A stretch of DNA of 64,000 nucleotides from Ariolimax columbianus (Eukaryota; Mollusca; Gastropoda; Stylommatophora; Arionidae), in the NCBI GenBank assembly GCA_036924085.1, contig JAVGWX010000002.1, positions 90,808,371-90,872,370 of the forward strand, in the 5' to 3' direction. The notes under the pieces are model-generated. The model was not told the origin of the DNA. It made no database searches and saw only the letters and a program-made list of their open reading frames with translations. A program made the translations under genes and the position numbers. Shown piece by piece: positions 1-10,314 of the stretch (within the stretch, counting starts at the first letter, position 1; the number at the start of each line of letters is the position of its first letter).

Positions 1-301
1 CGGAGAGAGAGACGTGAAGCTACTCGGAGAGAGAGACTTGAAGCTACTCGGAGATAGAAACTTGAAGCTACTCGGAGAGAGAGACGTGAAGCTACTCGGA
101 GAGAGAGACTTGAAGCTACTCGGAGATAGAAACTTGAAGCTACTCGGAGAGAGAAACTTGAAGCTATCGTAGAGAGAAACTTGAAGCTACTCGGAGATAG
201 AAACTCTAAGCTACTCGGAGATAGAAACTTGAAGCTACTCGGAGAGAGAAACTTGAAGCTATCGTAGAGAGAAACTTGAAGCTACTCGGAGAGAGAGACT
301 C
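1..301. repeat. 24-bp minisatellite
   Basis: About twelve tandem copies of a 24-bp unit, CGGAGAGAGAGACTTGAAGC plus TACT. Variants carry GATAGAAACT or GACGTGAAG, and shortened units with CTATCGTAGAG occur twice. The array runs off the left window edge, so its full length is unknown. I see no coding role. Confidence 0.95.
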
Positions 302-839
302 GACAATAATCGTATACGTCGATGGGTGAAACGACCAGTCAAATGGAAAAAAAAAAGTCGTAGCTGCTCCATGACCGTCTGCATAGACGAAAGTGGCCAT
401 TTATTATTTATTTGACCATATGTGCATAGTGATGATTATTATCCGAGCTCCATTCTGATATTCATTGAGATTGGCAATTTCTGTTTTTCTTTCTGAATCT
501 ATTTTTGTTCTAATTTCCGTCTCATTACAGGCATTTTCTGTGATGATTTGTCTTATATAACTAAGCTTCTATACTTGTTAGATTATTTCGCCAGTGATGA
601 TCATAATCATTTGCTTATGTTACTTATATATTACCAATGTATTTGTTCTCAATATGTTTATTTTCTGTCCAAAATCTATGGCTGGTTTTTACACGTTTTT
701 CTTTGCAACACTGCTACTGATCCTTCCACAATGACTTGATTATTGAATGCATTATAACATGTTTAGAGATGTTTAAGTTAAAAACAATGCATAAACCATA
801 TGACTTGCTTCCTTATTGCTACCGATCTCTCTTCACTTT
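302..839. other. No recognisable feature
   Basis: AT-rich unique-looking sequence between the minisatellite and a LINE remnant. Short open frames exist but show no motif, codon bias or conserved neighbours. Confidence 0.6.
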
Positions 840-1121
840 TCGCATATGATGCTTGTACAGTTAGTCAAAAGAATTAAACTCGCTTGGTACGGTCACATAA
901 CGAGATTAAATGGTCTTGCAAATACAATCCTCCACGGAAAGGTGCATGGCAGAAGGGGCCGTCCCAAAAAGAGATGGGAGGACAACATAAAAGAATGGAC
1001 CAATCTCCGACCAGAAGAGTCACAGGCAGCGGCATCTGACAGAAAAGGGTGGCTTAGCGTTGTGAGGATGTCTTCATGTGTGCCCCAACGACCTCACCGG
1101 ATACGGGATGACCTAACCTGA
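840..1121 (+). pseudogene. LINE-CVPQR reverse transcriptase C-terminal remnant
   Basis: An open frame encodes the C-terminal tail typical of many animal non-LTR retrotransposon ORF2 proteins. It has AWYGHITRLNG (the W-x-GH-x-x-R signature), then GRRGRPKKRWEDNIKEW, then ASDRKGW, and ends CVPQRPHRIRDDLT and a stop. In an intact element this follows the RT domain and acts in target-primed reverse transcription. RT catalytic motifs are absent, so this is a 5'-truncated fragment. The same peptide end occurs at 12060-12352 and 50650-50870, both on the minus strand. The clade is not assigned. Confidence 0.8.
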
Positions 1122-1555
1122 CAGTTAGTGGTTTATCTACATCGGACAAACAAACCTTTATTATAAGCCGTTTTCTGTAGTAATATAACAATTTTGTGAA
1201 ATACTTGGTTCAAACGCGTGTTTCTCACAGGAAAGTCGTCGATTCTATGTCCGTGTCGTTTTATGCTTAATCTAATCCTTGCATTTAAACTCCCACCAAA
1301 GTATCGAGTCGTGACTACAGTTGGTCATCTTATAGAAACCCGGTTTTAAATCGCTCATCTTCTACACTATTGGCGCTTGTTGTGGTACCTTTTTTTACAC
1401 CATGAGGTTGTCAGTCACATGTACGACCCAACTTATTACCATAGTAGAGATCGTGGCCCCTTACTCTATCTTCTTCAGTAAGAGGCGTCAGGATCTACGT
1501 GTAGGGAGTTAAAGCTCTGATATCGTTGTTGTTTGTCCATCGTTTCAGAAGAGGA
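1122..1555. other. No recognisable feature
   Basis: Unique-looking sequence between two LINE remnants of opposite orientation. No repeat unit, RNA gene or coding signal was recognised. Confidence 0.55.
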
Positions 1556-2215
1556 CCACATTGTCATCTGTCAATCATGGCGTGGGTTTCTAGGTGGCTG
1601 ATCAAACCAATCCGAGCCGAAAGCGTCTGTCACACTGAGGGCAGAGAAACACTGTCTGACCGTCAGACGGAGGCAACCCATCTCTTGACCCCGCACCGCC
1701 AGCCCCCTCGCAGCCTCTTTGATCCCTGTCCGCTCTACATGAGATTTCCCGACACCAGGCAGACGATCAGCAGCAATGTTCTCCCAATTATCGGGTCAAT
1801 GTCTCAGGTGTTCAGAGCGTCTTTGCAACGTTTTACTTGGCCACCGCTAGTTCGTTCGCTCGACCCAACCTCGCCCCTAGAATACTTTCCCTGGATGCCG
1901 CTTACCTGACATGTGGACAACATGGCCAGTTCATGCAAGCTGCGATCTGCACAGACTTGTGTGAATCCCTGTCATGCCAGCCCAAGAAAAAACTGCTACA
2001 TCTGTGATCCCATCCCGCCATCTAATGTTCAGCAGCCTCCTCAGGTCATCATCATGTAGCATGTCCTTTATAGAACGTCACTTCCACCACAGCCTGTCTG
2101 AAAGAAACTTTTTCCTTGCCAAAACTCCAGCCTCTGCCACAGTCATACACAGGCATTCATTGATATCTTGGTGCCATCGTCTTGTTGGTCTACTCCTGCT
2201 TCTTTTGCTTCAGGT
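1556..2215 (-). pseudogene. LINE RT C-terminal remnant with zinc-finger-like end
   Basis: Read on the minus strand with frame changes, this gives the familiar ORF2 tail. It has RLLNIRWRDG near 2020, GMTGIHTSLCRSQL, TGHVVHMSGKRHPGKVF, VKRCKDAL, NWENIAADR, and finally CPQCDRRFR followed after a frameshift by IGLISHLETH, a C2H2-like finger. Many animal LINE ORF2 proteins end this way. Several stops and frameshifts show it is dead. Plus-strand open frames at 1526-1909 and 1974-2279 are shadows of this remnant. Confidence 0.75.
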
Positions 2216-2307
2216 AGCCCGGATAAAAATGGCCAAGCCTCTTCGCATATCAACCGTACACAGTCCATTTCAGATTTAAAAAATCACTATTTGTCAATAT
2301 GTGCTTA

Positions 2308-2560
2308 TGGCTTGGCTTCGTTCGTTCTCAATCTTCCGCTACCAAACCCTCAAAGGGCTTAAGTAGCAGAATCTAGTCCAGAGAACGGAATGCGTTGACT
2401 GTAATATTTGCACCTTTCGGTCTAACACATCCGACTTCATCAATCATTTTTCAGTACCGGGCTAGCATTCCCTCTTCGATCCCTTTTCCTTAGCCAGTCT
2501 GCCCTGCTGCAGCCTGTTATCCAGGATCACCGCATAGGATCTGTGCATATGAGATCCTGA
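2308..2560 (-). repeat. Family C dispersed repeat, partial
   Basis: Reverse-strand copy of a family seen about ten times here. Landmarks on the plus strand are GTTCTCAATC, AGAACGGAATGCGTTG, GCACCTTTCGGTCTAACACA and TCCGACTTCA, then CCTTAGCCAGTCTGCCCTGC and CAGGATCACCGC. The head repeat is missing and the GAA tail is reduced to GGCTTCGTTCG. Confidence 0.85.
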
Positions 2561-2732
2561 AGATGTAATGAACAGACAGCAGGGTTCGATAGAACAATGC
2601 TTACTAAGTTGATTTTGACGTGGATTCGTCCGGCTTCGCGAGTCTTTATCGCTGGTCCACGAACGATGTGAATAGAAATAATAACTATTAACATTTGTAA
2701 AGACAATTTCTACAAAGCCCACTCATAACTGC

Positions 2733-3040
2733 CCTCATTGTTGTTGTTGTTAGTGTTGTTGTTGTTGTTGTTGTTGTTGCCCACTCCCAGTAATATTACT
2801 GTTTTGTGCACCCTGAAAAGGGCGCTAGATCGCGGGCTAGGGTAGCTTTTCTTCCATCCCGAGCGAGCTGATGAAGGTGGACCGGGATCCTTCAGCCTGC
2901 TTGGCTTCATCTGCGTGTTGATCACTACTACAAGGATCACGTCGATCTCCATCTCGTTAGCCACACTGTCATGAAACAGCCTGTTTCCAGGAAGAACTGG
3001 GAAGGACATGAAGTGTGGTTTTGGTAAAAATGTTCATCTT
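2733..3040 (-). repeat. Family B dispersed repeat
   Basis: Copy of a family seen about twelve times here. On the plus strand it starts with a GTT run (2738-2778). It then has TGAAAAGGGCG, CATCCCGAGCG, CTGATGAAGGTGGACCG, TTGGCTTCATCTGCGTG, ATCACGTCGATC and ACAGCCTGTTTCCAGG. Read in the other direction it ends in an AAC run, as retroposon tails do. The 37-bp head repeat is lost here. Confidence 0.85.
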
Positions 3041-3044
3041 ACCC

Positions 3045-3110
3045 TAAATAACTTAACTTAACTTCATTATACTGGTCTAGAAAGCTGTATGGAATCTGTA
3101 GACAATCATT
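3045..3110 (-). repeat. LINE-TTAAG 3' end fragment
   Basis: AACTTAACTTAACTTCATTA, then TACTGGTCTAGAAAGC and a degenerate tail. This is the reverse complement of the 3' end seen at 18085-18121 and 46430-46475, with about three TTAAG units. Only the terminal 65 bp or so remain. Confidence 0.7.
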
Positions 3111-3225
3111 TTAATTCCACTCCATCCCTACTATAAATGTCTGATCATTTTTAACAGTGTCAGAGAATTGGATAAGATTGCATAAAGCATGTTCTCTGAC
3201 TCTGTTATAATCTAACGTTATCATA

Positions 3226-3405
3226 AGGGGAGATGAGACTAACGTCTGGTCAGGCCAAACATTCTACTTGGATTATGTTAGTCATGGTCTGCTGAAACGT
3301 ACTGGCCAATACCCCCACTGTACTTCTGTGCCGTTCTCCCTAGAAACATGCATGTTTCATGACAGGTCAACGAGATGGCGGATCGATATGATCCGCGCTG
3401 CCAAA
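3226..3405 (+). repeat. Family B head and partial body
   Basis: GACTAACGTCTGGTCAGGCC, then a degraded 37-bp head unit with TGTTAGTCATGG, then ACTGGCCAA and GATCGATATGATCC of the body. It breaks off at about 3405 and is followed at once by family C. Confidence 0.75.
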
Positions 3406-3592
3406 AATGGATGTGTCGAAACGAAAAGTGCAAATATCGCATTAAGTTGTAAGATAATGACATAACGCATTTCGTTCTCCGGACTACATCGTGCTACTTG
3501 TAAAGCCCTGTTCAGTTATTGGTAGCGAGAGATTGAAAACGAACGCAGAAGAAGAAGAAGAAGAGGAAGAAGAAGAAGAAGAGGAAATTGAA
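3406..3592 (+). repeat. Family C 3' half with GAA tail
   Basis: GGATGTGTCGAAACGAAAAG, GTGCAAATATCGC, TTCTCCGGACTACATC, GGTAGCGAGAGATTGAAAAC and GAACGCA, then an interrupted GAA run at 3547-3591. This shows the intact tail structure of family C. Confidence 0.85.
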
Positions 3593-3764
3593 TTATTGCA
3601 TAAAGCATGTTTTTAAACATACTTGTATGTAAGGTGTTCGAATAAGAGCAAAATCAATGAATTGGTCGCTAGGGCAGTAAATAGGCGTTTTCGTCAAACT
3701 AATAAGTTTGAGAAGCACTGTAACAAAACAATTATTAAGAGTTATGCTTTTATTCAAGTGTATC

Positions 3765-4020
3765 TGTCTCCATGGGGAAGGCGCGGACTAGTGGTTAAGT
3801 CACACCGCTTACAACCTGAAGGTGTTGGGTTCAATCTCCATCACAGCAGCGGCCGTTACCCCGGGGAAGCGAACCCTTATAAAATGCAGGAGAAAGTAGA
3901 ACCTTACACGAAATGCATGCTGAAGTCGGATGCACTGGGCCTACAGGGGTAAAATAAAACCACAGTGCAACCCACACCGCCTTGGGGATTAGAGAAATAA
4001 TGCGAACGCAAAGAAATCTT
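3765..4020 (+). mobile_element. SINE-D (tRNA-derived)
   Basis: The head resembles a tRNA: GGACTAGTGGTTAAGTCAC contains a box-A-like element, and GTGTTGGGTTCAATCTC about 30 bp on contains a box-B-like element. The body has GCGGCCGTTACCCCGGGGAA, TGCTGAAGTCGGATGCACTG and CCACAGTGCAACCC, ending CTTGGGGATTAGAGAAATAA. The 52915-53165 copy aligns over its whole length. SINEs carry an internal Pol III promoter and are copied by LINE machinery. The AGTCGGATG module also occurs in family C. The 3765-4020 copy abuts a CT microsatellite. Confidence 0.85.
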
Positions 4021-4022
4021 TT

Positions 4023-4025
<3 letters not shown>

Positions 4026-4081
<56 letters not shown>

Positions 4082-4082
4082 A
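4026..4082. repeat. (CT)n microsatellite
   Basis: About 27 uninterrupted CT units directly after SINE-D. Confidence 0.95.
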
Positions 4083-4639
4083 TTCTCACAATTTTTTCTC
4101 TCAATCACGTGATCTGTGACGTTTGTAGGTGAGTTCTGGGATGGAGAAATAAGACAAGAATGTTATTCACGACCGATCTACCTGCGTAATTTCCTGGAAA
4201 TTAAATGTAAACATGAAACAGTCTATAGTAAAAGGGAGCGGAGACAAGCCACGTGTAGTTTACATCTTTGTCTGATCCCACCCAAATACAAAAGTGTCTG
4301 TTTTAACATCACTATATCGCAATTGCTGTTTTGTTTATGAAAAAAGTGCCCCTAAAGGAAGGTTGGACACTGTTGACTGTACCCTACAAGCTAACGGCTT
4401 TTCTCTTACGTTCACTTAAACAAATCAAGTCTTAGCGGCTGTTGCTATAGGCTCGAGCGGTTGAAAGGTTTGACGATGTTCTCGGCATGTAACTAAACGA
4501 TATAATTTTATGTCTGTCTTAACGTGTCAATCTGTCGGATTTCTTCCTCTCTGACCCTGTCTCCTTTAGTACCCTTGACATCATTCTACAATTTTCACCT
4601 TTCTTATATGTATGTATATATAGATGAAGTGTGATCACT
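4083..4639. other. No recognisable feature
   Basis: No coding, RNA or repeat structure was recognised between the CT tract and a tRNA-like segment. Confidence 0.55.
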
Positions 4640-4830
4640 AAAATAGGTAAGACGTTTGCCTCTCAACGAACGAAAGCTCGAAACGGTGCGTGTTCGAATC
4701 CAGCAATTTTTTGGTGTCCGCTTATTTCATCGGAGGTAGGACCGGCATCTAGTCCTATCGTAGAGAGACGATAAACTCAAACGTCAGGTATACACGATTT
4801 ATACGATAAAGAGCCATTTCGCAGCTAAAA
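4640..4830 (+). mobile_element. tRNA-like SINE head (SINE-I), single copy seen
   Basis: ATAGGTAAGACGTTTGCCTC resembles box A and its following arm. CGTGTTCGAATCCAGC 50 bp on is a good box B. It is followed by a non-tRNA body. It does not fold as a canonical tRNA because no acceptor stem pairs, so a SINE or tRNA relic is more likely. I see no second copy in this window. Confidence 0.5.
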
Positions 4831-5214
4831 ATAGAAAAGAAGCAGGTCCTTAACCCATGTTTGGGAACAAATTCTAAATGTAACGAAATTCCTACTCAAA
4901 ATGGATCGCGCGAAGGAGACCGCTCCTGCATCATGTGAAGACACAGCAGGCCAATAATGTTTTAATTAGAATGGGTTCCGGTATCAAACCAATGGTTTTT
5001 AACATTTTGCAGTTACCAGTATCATTCACAGCTCTGTTTAGTCACTTTGTATTAAAATCAAGGAAATTAAGCAGTGGTTCCATTCTGTATTCCCCGGAAG
5101 ACATCATGCATGGTTATGTCTTTGCAAGAGCAGCACACTATTTGCACTTCATTTGTTTTGATGCCATCCTTCGCAAGGTGCCCAACTCTGGTTGATAATT
5201 CCCATTTCGACATC
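4831..5214. other. No recognisable feature
   Basis: Short open frames only. No motif or repeat was recognised. Confidence 0.5.
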
Positions 5215-5505
5215 TACAGTTCTTTGTTTTTAGTTGACCTGTACTTCTATAGAGGCTGATTCTGCTGTGCAAGTTCTAGCTCTGGTATGAGTTGGATGTA
5301 GCTGGAGTTCATGCTTACCGGGCTAGCCTTTGGACAAGTGTTGCAGAGAGTGGTAAACTGACGTGCCAGTTCATCTAAATAAACTCAAACATTAGCATAA
5401 AATAGATCCTCAGGATGTTAGGCGCCATCGATGATGCTTTAAACAAGCCACGTAACCATGGCCGGTGTTATGTCATGTCCCACAGTTAGTCGCCTCTTAT
5501 GATAT
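5215..5505 (-). repeat. Family A, left part of a split copy
   Basis: Plus-strand landmarks are TTAGTTGACCTGTACTTCTA, CTAGCTCTGGTATGAG, CGGGCTAGCC, TTAGGCGCCATC, CATGGCCGGTG and CACAGTTAGTCGCCTCTTA. The copy is cut at 5505 by LINE-GAA and resumes at 9167 with matching order (TATGCTTTCTG, GGGGCAGTGGTGCTATTC). Confidence 0.85.
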
Positions 5506-5700
5506 CTTCTTCTTCTTCTACTTCTTACGCTGTCAGACGTCAACCTGTATTTTTTTGGAAAAAAGCAGCGGTCATCATGAGACTGTCGACACTGCCATAG
5601 TGCTTGTTTAGTGTTGCCACTGGTGATGGCAACATGTGCTTTCTCTGGTCCTCGTATGTCGGGCAGTTTTGCAGCAGATGTTCAGCAGTCATTTTCCCGG
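5506..5700 (-). pseudogene. Cys-His C-terminus and 3' UTR of LINE-GAA
   Basis: In a shifted frame the minus strand encodes AEHLLQNCPTYEDQRKHM, the end of a C-x-C...EH...C motif typical after RNase H in I-like LINEs. Then come GSVDSLMMTAAFF, a UTR with TTGACGTCTGACAGCG, and a GAA-rich tail. The same end recurs at 17655-18302 and 19904-20051, which confirms the 3' terminus. Confidence 0.85.
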
Positions 5701-6654
5701 TACCACAAGTGCATTCGTCAGTACCACCAGCTTCAGTTTATTGAAAAGGTGGTACCTCAGTCTGTTGTGGCTTGTGCGGAGTCTGAAGACCACGACCTGC
5801 TCTCTTCTGTTCAACTGGTAATAGGCATCGTTTTTTGTGTAGCCAGTATGTTCTGTTTCCCATTTGGCCATGTATCTGGTTCTGATAAGCCTTTTGGACT
5901 TTTCGCAGGTCACACTAGAATTTGGTTGTGGAAGTCTTGCACCTTCTTTTATCAGTCTGTCTGCCTCCTCGTTGCCTTGGATGTTACAGTGGGATGGAAC
6001 CCACTGTACAACTACTCTTTTTTGGTGCGACTGCTGGCATAGTTGACAGAGTACTGCTCTTAAATCATTAAGTTCAGTATTTTTCTGGCTTTTTAGTGCC
6101 GTGACTACGGCCAGGGCATCTGTAAACAGGACTATCTGGCTTTCATTTCTTTTGCCTGTCAGCATTGCTTCTGCTGCAGCCCTCAGTGCCTCTACCTTCG
6201 CTCTGAAATTGCTTGAGTATTTTCCAGTTGCCACTGACAGTGTTATTTTTCTACCATTTGGTAGGCTCAGGAATACCCCTGCCTCTCCGTTCTGTGTTGT
6301 GTTTGTTACAGAACCGTCGGTGTATGCATGGGTCCAATCCCTGCTTGGGTAGTTTTTCGTTATGTCCCTCAGGGTTATGTCTCTTCTTTCTTTTTCAGTC
6401 TGACTGTTCTTGTTTATAATACCGGGTATATTTTCTACCACTTTCGGAATGTTATGCTTCTTCCAGGTAGGTTTGCGTACAGTAGGAATGTTCTTTGGTG
6501 TTAATATGTTCATAGGGTCTCCGCTTATCTTTGCTTTGGCTATTTCTGCAAAGTTTCTCCGCTTTAGTTTCCCATTTCCAAATCTATTTATCTCTGATGC
6601 ATTCGGTGGTCTATCAGTCTTCTGAGTTTCTCTGCTTGCTGCTGGGCTCTGCAA
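5689..6654 (-). pseudogene. RNase H domain of LINE-GAA, open for 321 codons
   Basis: RNase H removes template RNA after first-strand synthesis. The catalytic set is complete: HAYTDGSV (first Asp), FRAKVEALRAAAEA (Glu), VLFTDALAV (Asp) and WVPSHCNIQGNEEADRL (His and last Asp). The preceding 110 residues are the RT-RNase H connection. After RNase H come FRLRTSHNRLRYHLFNKL and then a frame break before the cysteine motif. This is the longest convincing coding stretch in the window. It is part of a broken element, so no function is claimed. Confidence 0.9.
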
Positions 6655-6770
6655 TCTGTTCTGTCGGTCATGGATTGCACATTTGTAATCTTTTCAAGTT
6701 CTACAATTGGCGTTGACTTCATGCCTCCTGTTATAACACTCATGGCTTGTTTTGAAGTTTGGAAATTTTA

Positions 6771-8480
6771 TCAAAGTTCACATTTGCTGCTGATGTTCAT
6801 GCCGCAATTCCATACTCGAGAACTGGTCTCATCCTTCCAGTGTACAGTTTCTGTAGCATACTTTCGTCTGCTCCGCAGCTTGTGCCAGAAAGTTTCCTCA
6901 TGATTGCCATTCTTTGTCTGGCTCTCATTCGGTTTCTCTCGATCTGACATTTCCATGCCATGCGCCTGATCAAATGTGACTCCCAGGAAGTTTGGGTTGT
7001 CGTTTGGCTGCAGATATTGGCCGTTAAGACTTATGTTGGTGTTCTGAATATCGTACATGTTGTTTTTCCTCATTTATTTTGACCAGCCATGAGTTCGCCC
7101 ACTCCTCCAACGATGTTAGGGCCTGCTGCATCCGATTGCTTGCTATGGTGAGATTTTTTTCAGATGTCCACATAGTCAGATCGTCTGCAAGCATGGAGCT
7201 GTGGAATCTTTTGGTATATTCTCTGTGATGTTGTTTATATACACCAGGAAAAGTGTGGGTGACAGTACTCCTCCTTGGGGTACTCCCTGCTCAAGTGTCA
7301 CTTTTTTGCTCATCTGCCCTTGTACTTGAACTCTGGCTGTTCTGTTTTCGAGGTAGTGGCTGATCCATCTGTACATTTTGCCACACACTTCACTTCTTCG
7401 TATCTTGACTTTAAGTTCCTCTTTCCACACTATGTCAAATGCCTTCTCTAAATCCACCCAAACCGCTACTGTGTATTTTTTCTCCTGGTAAGCATCCTCT
7501 ATTTCCTGTGCTATGATAGTAATCTGGTCGTCAGTAGATCTGTGCTGTCTAAAACCTGCTTGCTGTGGAATTAGTATGTGTTCTACTTCCAGATGCCACA
7601 TCAGTCTGGTGCTTATCATACGTTCCATCAGTTTTCCGACACAGCTCAGTAGACTGATAGGCTTGTATCCATTTGGATCTGTTCTATCTTTTTCTTTCTT
7701 TGGTACTGGTATAAGTACAGCGTCTTTCCATGCCTGAGGTACAATTCCCCTTTTCCAGCTTTGGTTCAAGACTGATAGTAACTTCCTCTTTCCTGTTTAG
7801 CCCAACCCCATCAGCATTTCGTTTGTTACCCCATCTTTTCCGGGCGATTTCTTATTCTTTAAAGTTCTCATGGCCTCTTCCATTTCATTCATGGTTAGTG
7901 TTTCCATCATCTGCTCCTCTGGGACCATATTGATGTTGCGGTGGCTCTTTTGTTCTTCACTAATGTCTGTGTGCCTGTCTGTAGGGACATCAATGTGGTT
8001 TGCTCTGGCATAATGTTCTATAAAGACGTTTGCAGCTTTTTTTCCAGTAAGCATGTTGTCGCCCTGCTTGATGGTAATTTGTTTATTTGATGGTGTTTCG
8101 TCATTCATGGCTCGGACTAACTTCCATAGTTTATTCCCTTCTTTATCTAAATTGAGGCTTTCTGTTTGGTTTTTCCAGCTGTCTCGTTATTTGGTTTAGT
8201 GTTCTTTTGTATTTCGCAGTGATAGCCTTGATGGCGATATTTGCCTCCATAGATTGTTCTCTCTCTGCCATGTTCCTAGCATTTGAGACTTCGTCTTCCG
8301 CTTTCTGCAATTCATCATTCCAATATGGCTTGTAGTTTTTCCTTGCCCCTCTTGGGATGGTTTCGGTGGCTGCTTGCATTATTGCTTTGCTTAGGCTTTC
8401 CACCATCGGTTTCCAATTGTTATTCCGCGTGTTGATGATTTTACACAGCCCATCTGTCAGAATTGCAAATCTGTCCCAGT
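6771..8480 (-). pseudogene. Reverse transcriptase domain of LINE-GAA (frameshifted)
   Basis: It starts with a basic linker (ARKNYKPYWNDELQKA at about 8330). It then has LKNKKSPGKDGVTNEML, WKDAVLIPVPK, YKPISLLSCVGKLMERMI, QAGFRQHRSTDDQI, motif A WVDLEKAFDIVW with its Asp, motif B QGVPQGGVLSPTLF, and motif C LADDL near 7180 in a shifted frame. The thumb follows with NFLGVTFDQ near 6990. Breaks near 8130, 7785, 7190 and 6760 split it into at least five frames. The polymerase motifs are all recognisable, so decay is moderate. Confidence 0.9.
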
Positions 8481-8499
8481 CGGCTCGTTTATAGTTTCA

Positions 8500-9166
8500 A
8501 CGTGGGAGCGGTTTTATTTCCTGTGGGCCTACTTCCATATCAATTTCTAGCCTAATTGGCCCGTGGTCGCTACCTGCCAATTTGTTGAACACCTGGTGGT
8601 CTATTTTGTGGTGAATATCCACTGTGGAAAAGGCCAAGTCTGGAGTAGAATGGTATGCCATGTTCTAGAATAGAAGCTAGGGCTGTCGTCCGGCCTATTG
8701 ATAAGATAGAGATTTGTGTCTATCTCCCAGTCTTCCACTTCATCGCCTCTGTTGTCTGTGTCCGAATATCCCCATCTCTCCGAGTGGCTGTTGAAGTCTC
8801 CAACTACTAGGCAGCTGGACTCCTTGATTTCCATACTCGAGAGCGACATGTCTTTGTTGGGTGGGCTATACAGGTTGAAGATGCGGATCTTCGTTTCTTG
8901 TGTCATTATGTCGACTCCTACAATTTCTGCTTGTCCAGTGTGATTGACAGCTACCGCGCTACTCGGTATGCAGTTACGTGTCAGTATCAGAACCCCTCCT
9001 TTGTGACCTTCTCTATCAAGACGGAAGGTCTGGTATCCTCTGATTGAGAATTTGTGGTTGTTGTTGAGGTGCGTTTCTTGGATACATGCCACGTCAATCT
9101 TACCTTCATGCAGGTGATGTGTTAGGGAAAGCTTCTTGTTAATGACTCCCTCCGCATTCCACTGTA
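8500..9166 (-). pseudogene. APE-type endonuclease domain of LINE-GAA
   Basis: The domain nicks target DNA to start target-primed reverse transcription. Minus-strand translation starts QWNAEGVINKKLSL, near the usual domain start, then IDVACIQETHL (catalytic Glu), GGVLIL, IRIFNLYSPPN, CLVVGDFNSHSERWGY (the GDFN-H motif) and SPSFYSR. After a frameshift near 8640 it continues with LAGSDHGPIRLEI, the terminal SDH motif. The catalytic set is still readable, but the reading frame is broken. About ten N-terminal residues are lost at the truncation point. Confidence 0.88.
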
Positions 9167-9235
9167 CTCTTATGATATGCTTTCTGTGGGGCAGTGGTGC
9201 TATTCCTGTCCTTGCCTTGGGGAGATCCAGTTATC
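9167..9235 (-). repeat. Family A, right part of the split copy
   Basis: Continues the family-A copy interrupted at 5505: CTCTTATGATATGCTTTCTG, GGGGCAGTGGTGCTATTC, CTGTCCTTG. It merges into a LINE-CTAA-type remnant at about 9235. Confidence 0.8.
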
Positions 9236-9920
9236 TTTCATGTGTGAGATGTGCCGTCAGTATTGTCATTCCGTTTTTGTTCAGGGTTTACTTACAGACT
9301 ATCCATCTATGTCTTGGTCTCCCGCTTGCTCTGCAGCCCTCCTTGTCTGGTGTTGTAGATTCCAAAGTCTTTTAAATTCTTGTCATGTATCCGAACTATT
9401 TTATTCTCTATCTTTGCACGTATTCCATACACTGTGTTGCATCCATTCTCTGTCTAACGTCCTCCTTTCTTGCTCTGCCCAGCCTTGTGACCCCGATCGC
9501 TTTTCTCAAACGCCTCAGTTCACATATCACGTTTTTTACTTTCAAGCGTTGTGGTGAAAATGTACGTCTGACACTGATATCAGAGAGCTGGTATAAAAAT
9601 AATATTTATCAACTGTCTCTTCGCCTCCAGTGGGATGTGTTTGTCTCTTAAAATTGTTGATAGCTGATAGGAAACTGCATTTTCTTTCTGTATTTGTGAC
9701 CCCACCTCACTACCCATCCTTTTATCTTGTGTGAACACAGCCCGCAAGTATTTGAGTTCTCTGACCTCTTTATGTTCTGTGCTTTTCACCATAATATTTG
9801 GTATCTTCTCTATTCTGCTGATAGTCATTGTCTCTGTCTTTACTGTACAAATCGTCATATGATATATGTCAAAGGCATTGTCAATTACATTCAGATCTTT
9901 TTGGAGGTTATGTCCATCTT
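9236..9920 (-). pseudogene. LINE-CTAA-like RT C-terminal remnant
   Basis: The minus strand reads VKTETMTISRIE, VRELKYLRAVFTQD (thumb), SAVSYQLS-like AVSYQLSTILRD, EAKRQLINIIFIPAL and then, across frame breaks, YQCQT, NGCNTVYGIRAKIENKIVRI (matching the W-x-GH region of relatives) and a GRPRHRW-like segment. It is homologous to 53859-54469, 55225-55800 and 57905-58570 but more diverged. It supplies the 5'-most RT sequence of this type in the window. Confidence 0.75.
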
Positions 9921-10314
9921 AATGACTGTCGCAATTCCAGAGTGGAACGTTTTTGATAATATGACTATCTTCTTGATCATCCTATTAATTTTTCTTGTAT
10001 AGGTCCGTGGCGTGATGAAAATATGAACATTTTGTTTCTTATATTCTACAGATTAATTGAACACAGAGATGGCTTGCAATGAATGTTTGAAGTAAATGTA
10101 TACGCTAGGACACGCTTCCAACGAAATGAACAGAAGCCGAAGTACACACGTGGTAAAGTAAACCGAATGACGTCTAAACAAACAATTCAGAAGTAAACAG
10201 TTGTCCGAGATCTGGTTGACATGGACAGGCCCGACAATGTGCTAGTCGCGCTTATATCCCATAAGATGGAGCAATGGGGGAGGCAAAACAACATGAATTG
10301 TTATCTTATATTAT
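9921..10314. other. No recognisable feature
   Basis: Unique-looking AT-rich sequence between the LINE remnant and the TTATG array. Confidence 0.5.

Larger units (their letters stand above)
5506..9166 (-). mobile_element. LINE-GAA retrotransposon, 5'-truncated, inserted in family A
   Basis: A 3661-bp non-LTR retrotransposon. In order on the minus strand it carries an APE-type endonuclease, a linker, RT, RNase H, a cysteine-histidine C-terminus, a 3' UTR and a GAA-rich tail at 5506-5530. It is bounded by a perfect 12-bp direct repeat, CTCTTATGATAT (5494-5505 and 9167-9178), and the flanks join into one family-A copy. The 5' end falls just inside the endonuclease start, so ORF1 and the 5' UTR are missing, as expected from incomplete reverse transcription. 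RNase H after RT places it among the I/Nimb/Ingi-like LINEs; the exact clade is uncertain. Several frameshifts make it non-autonomous. Confidence 0.93.

Noticed and set aside
1526..2279. Plus-strand frames of 127 and 101 codons
   Set aside because: They lie antisense to a recognisable LINE ORF2 tail on the minus strand.
5611..6903. Several plus-strand frames of 60-143 codons
   Set aside because: Antisense shadows of the LINE-GAA RNase H and RT regions.
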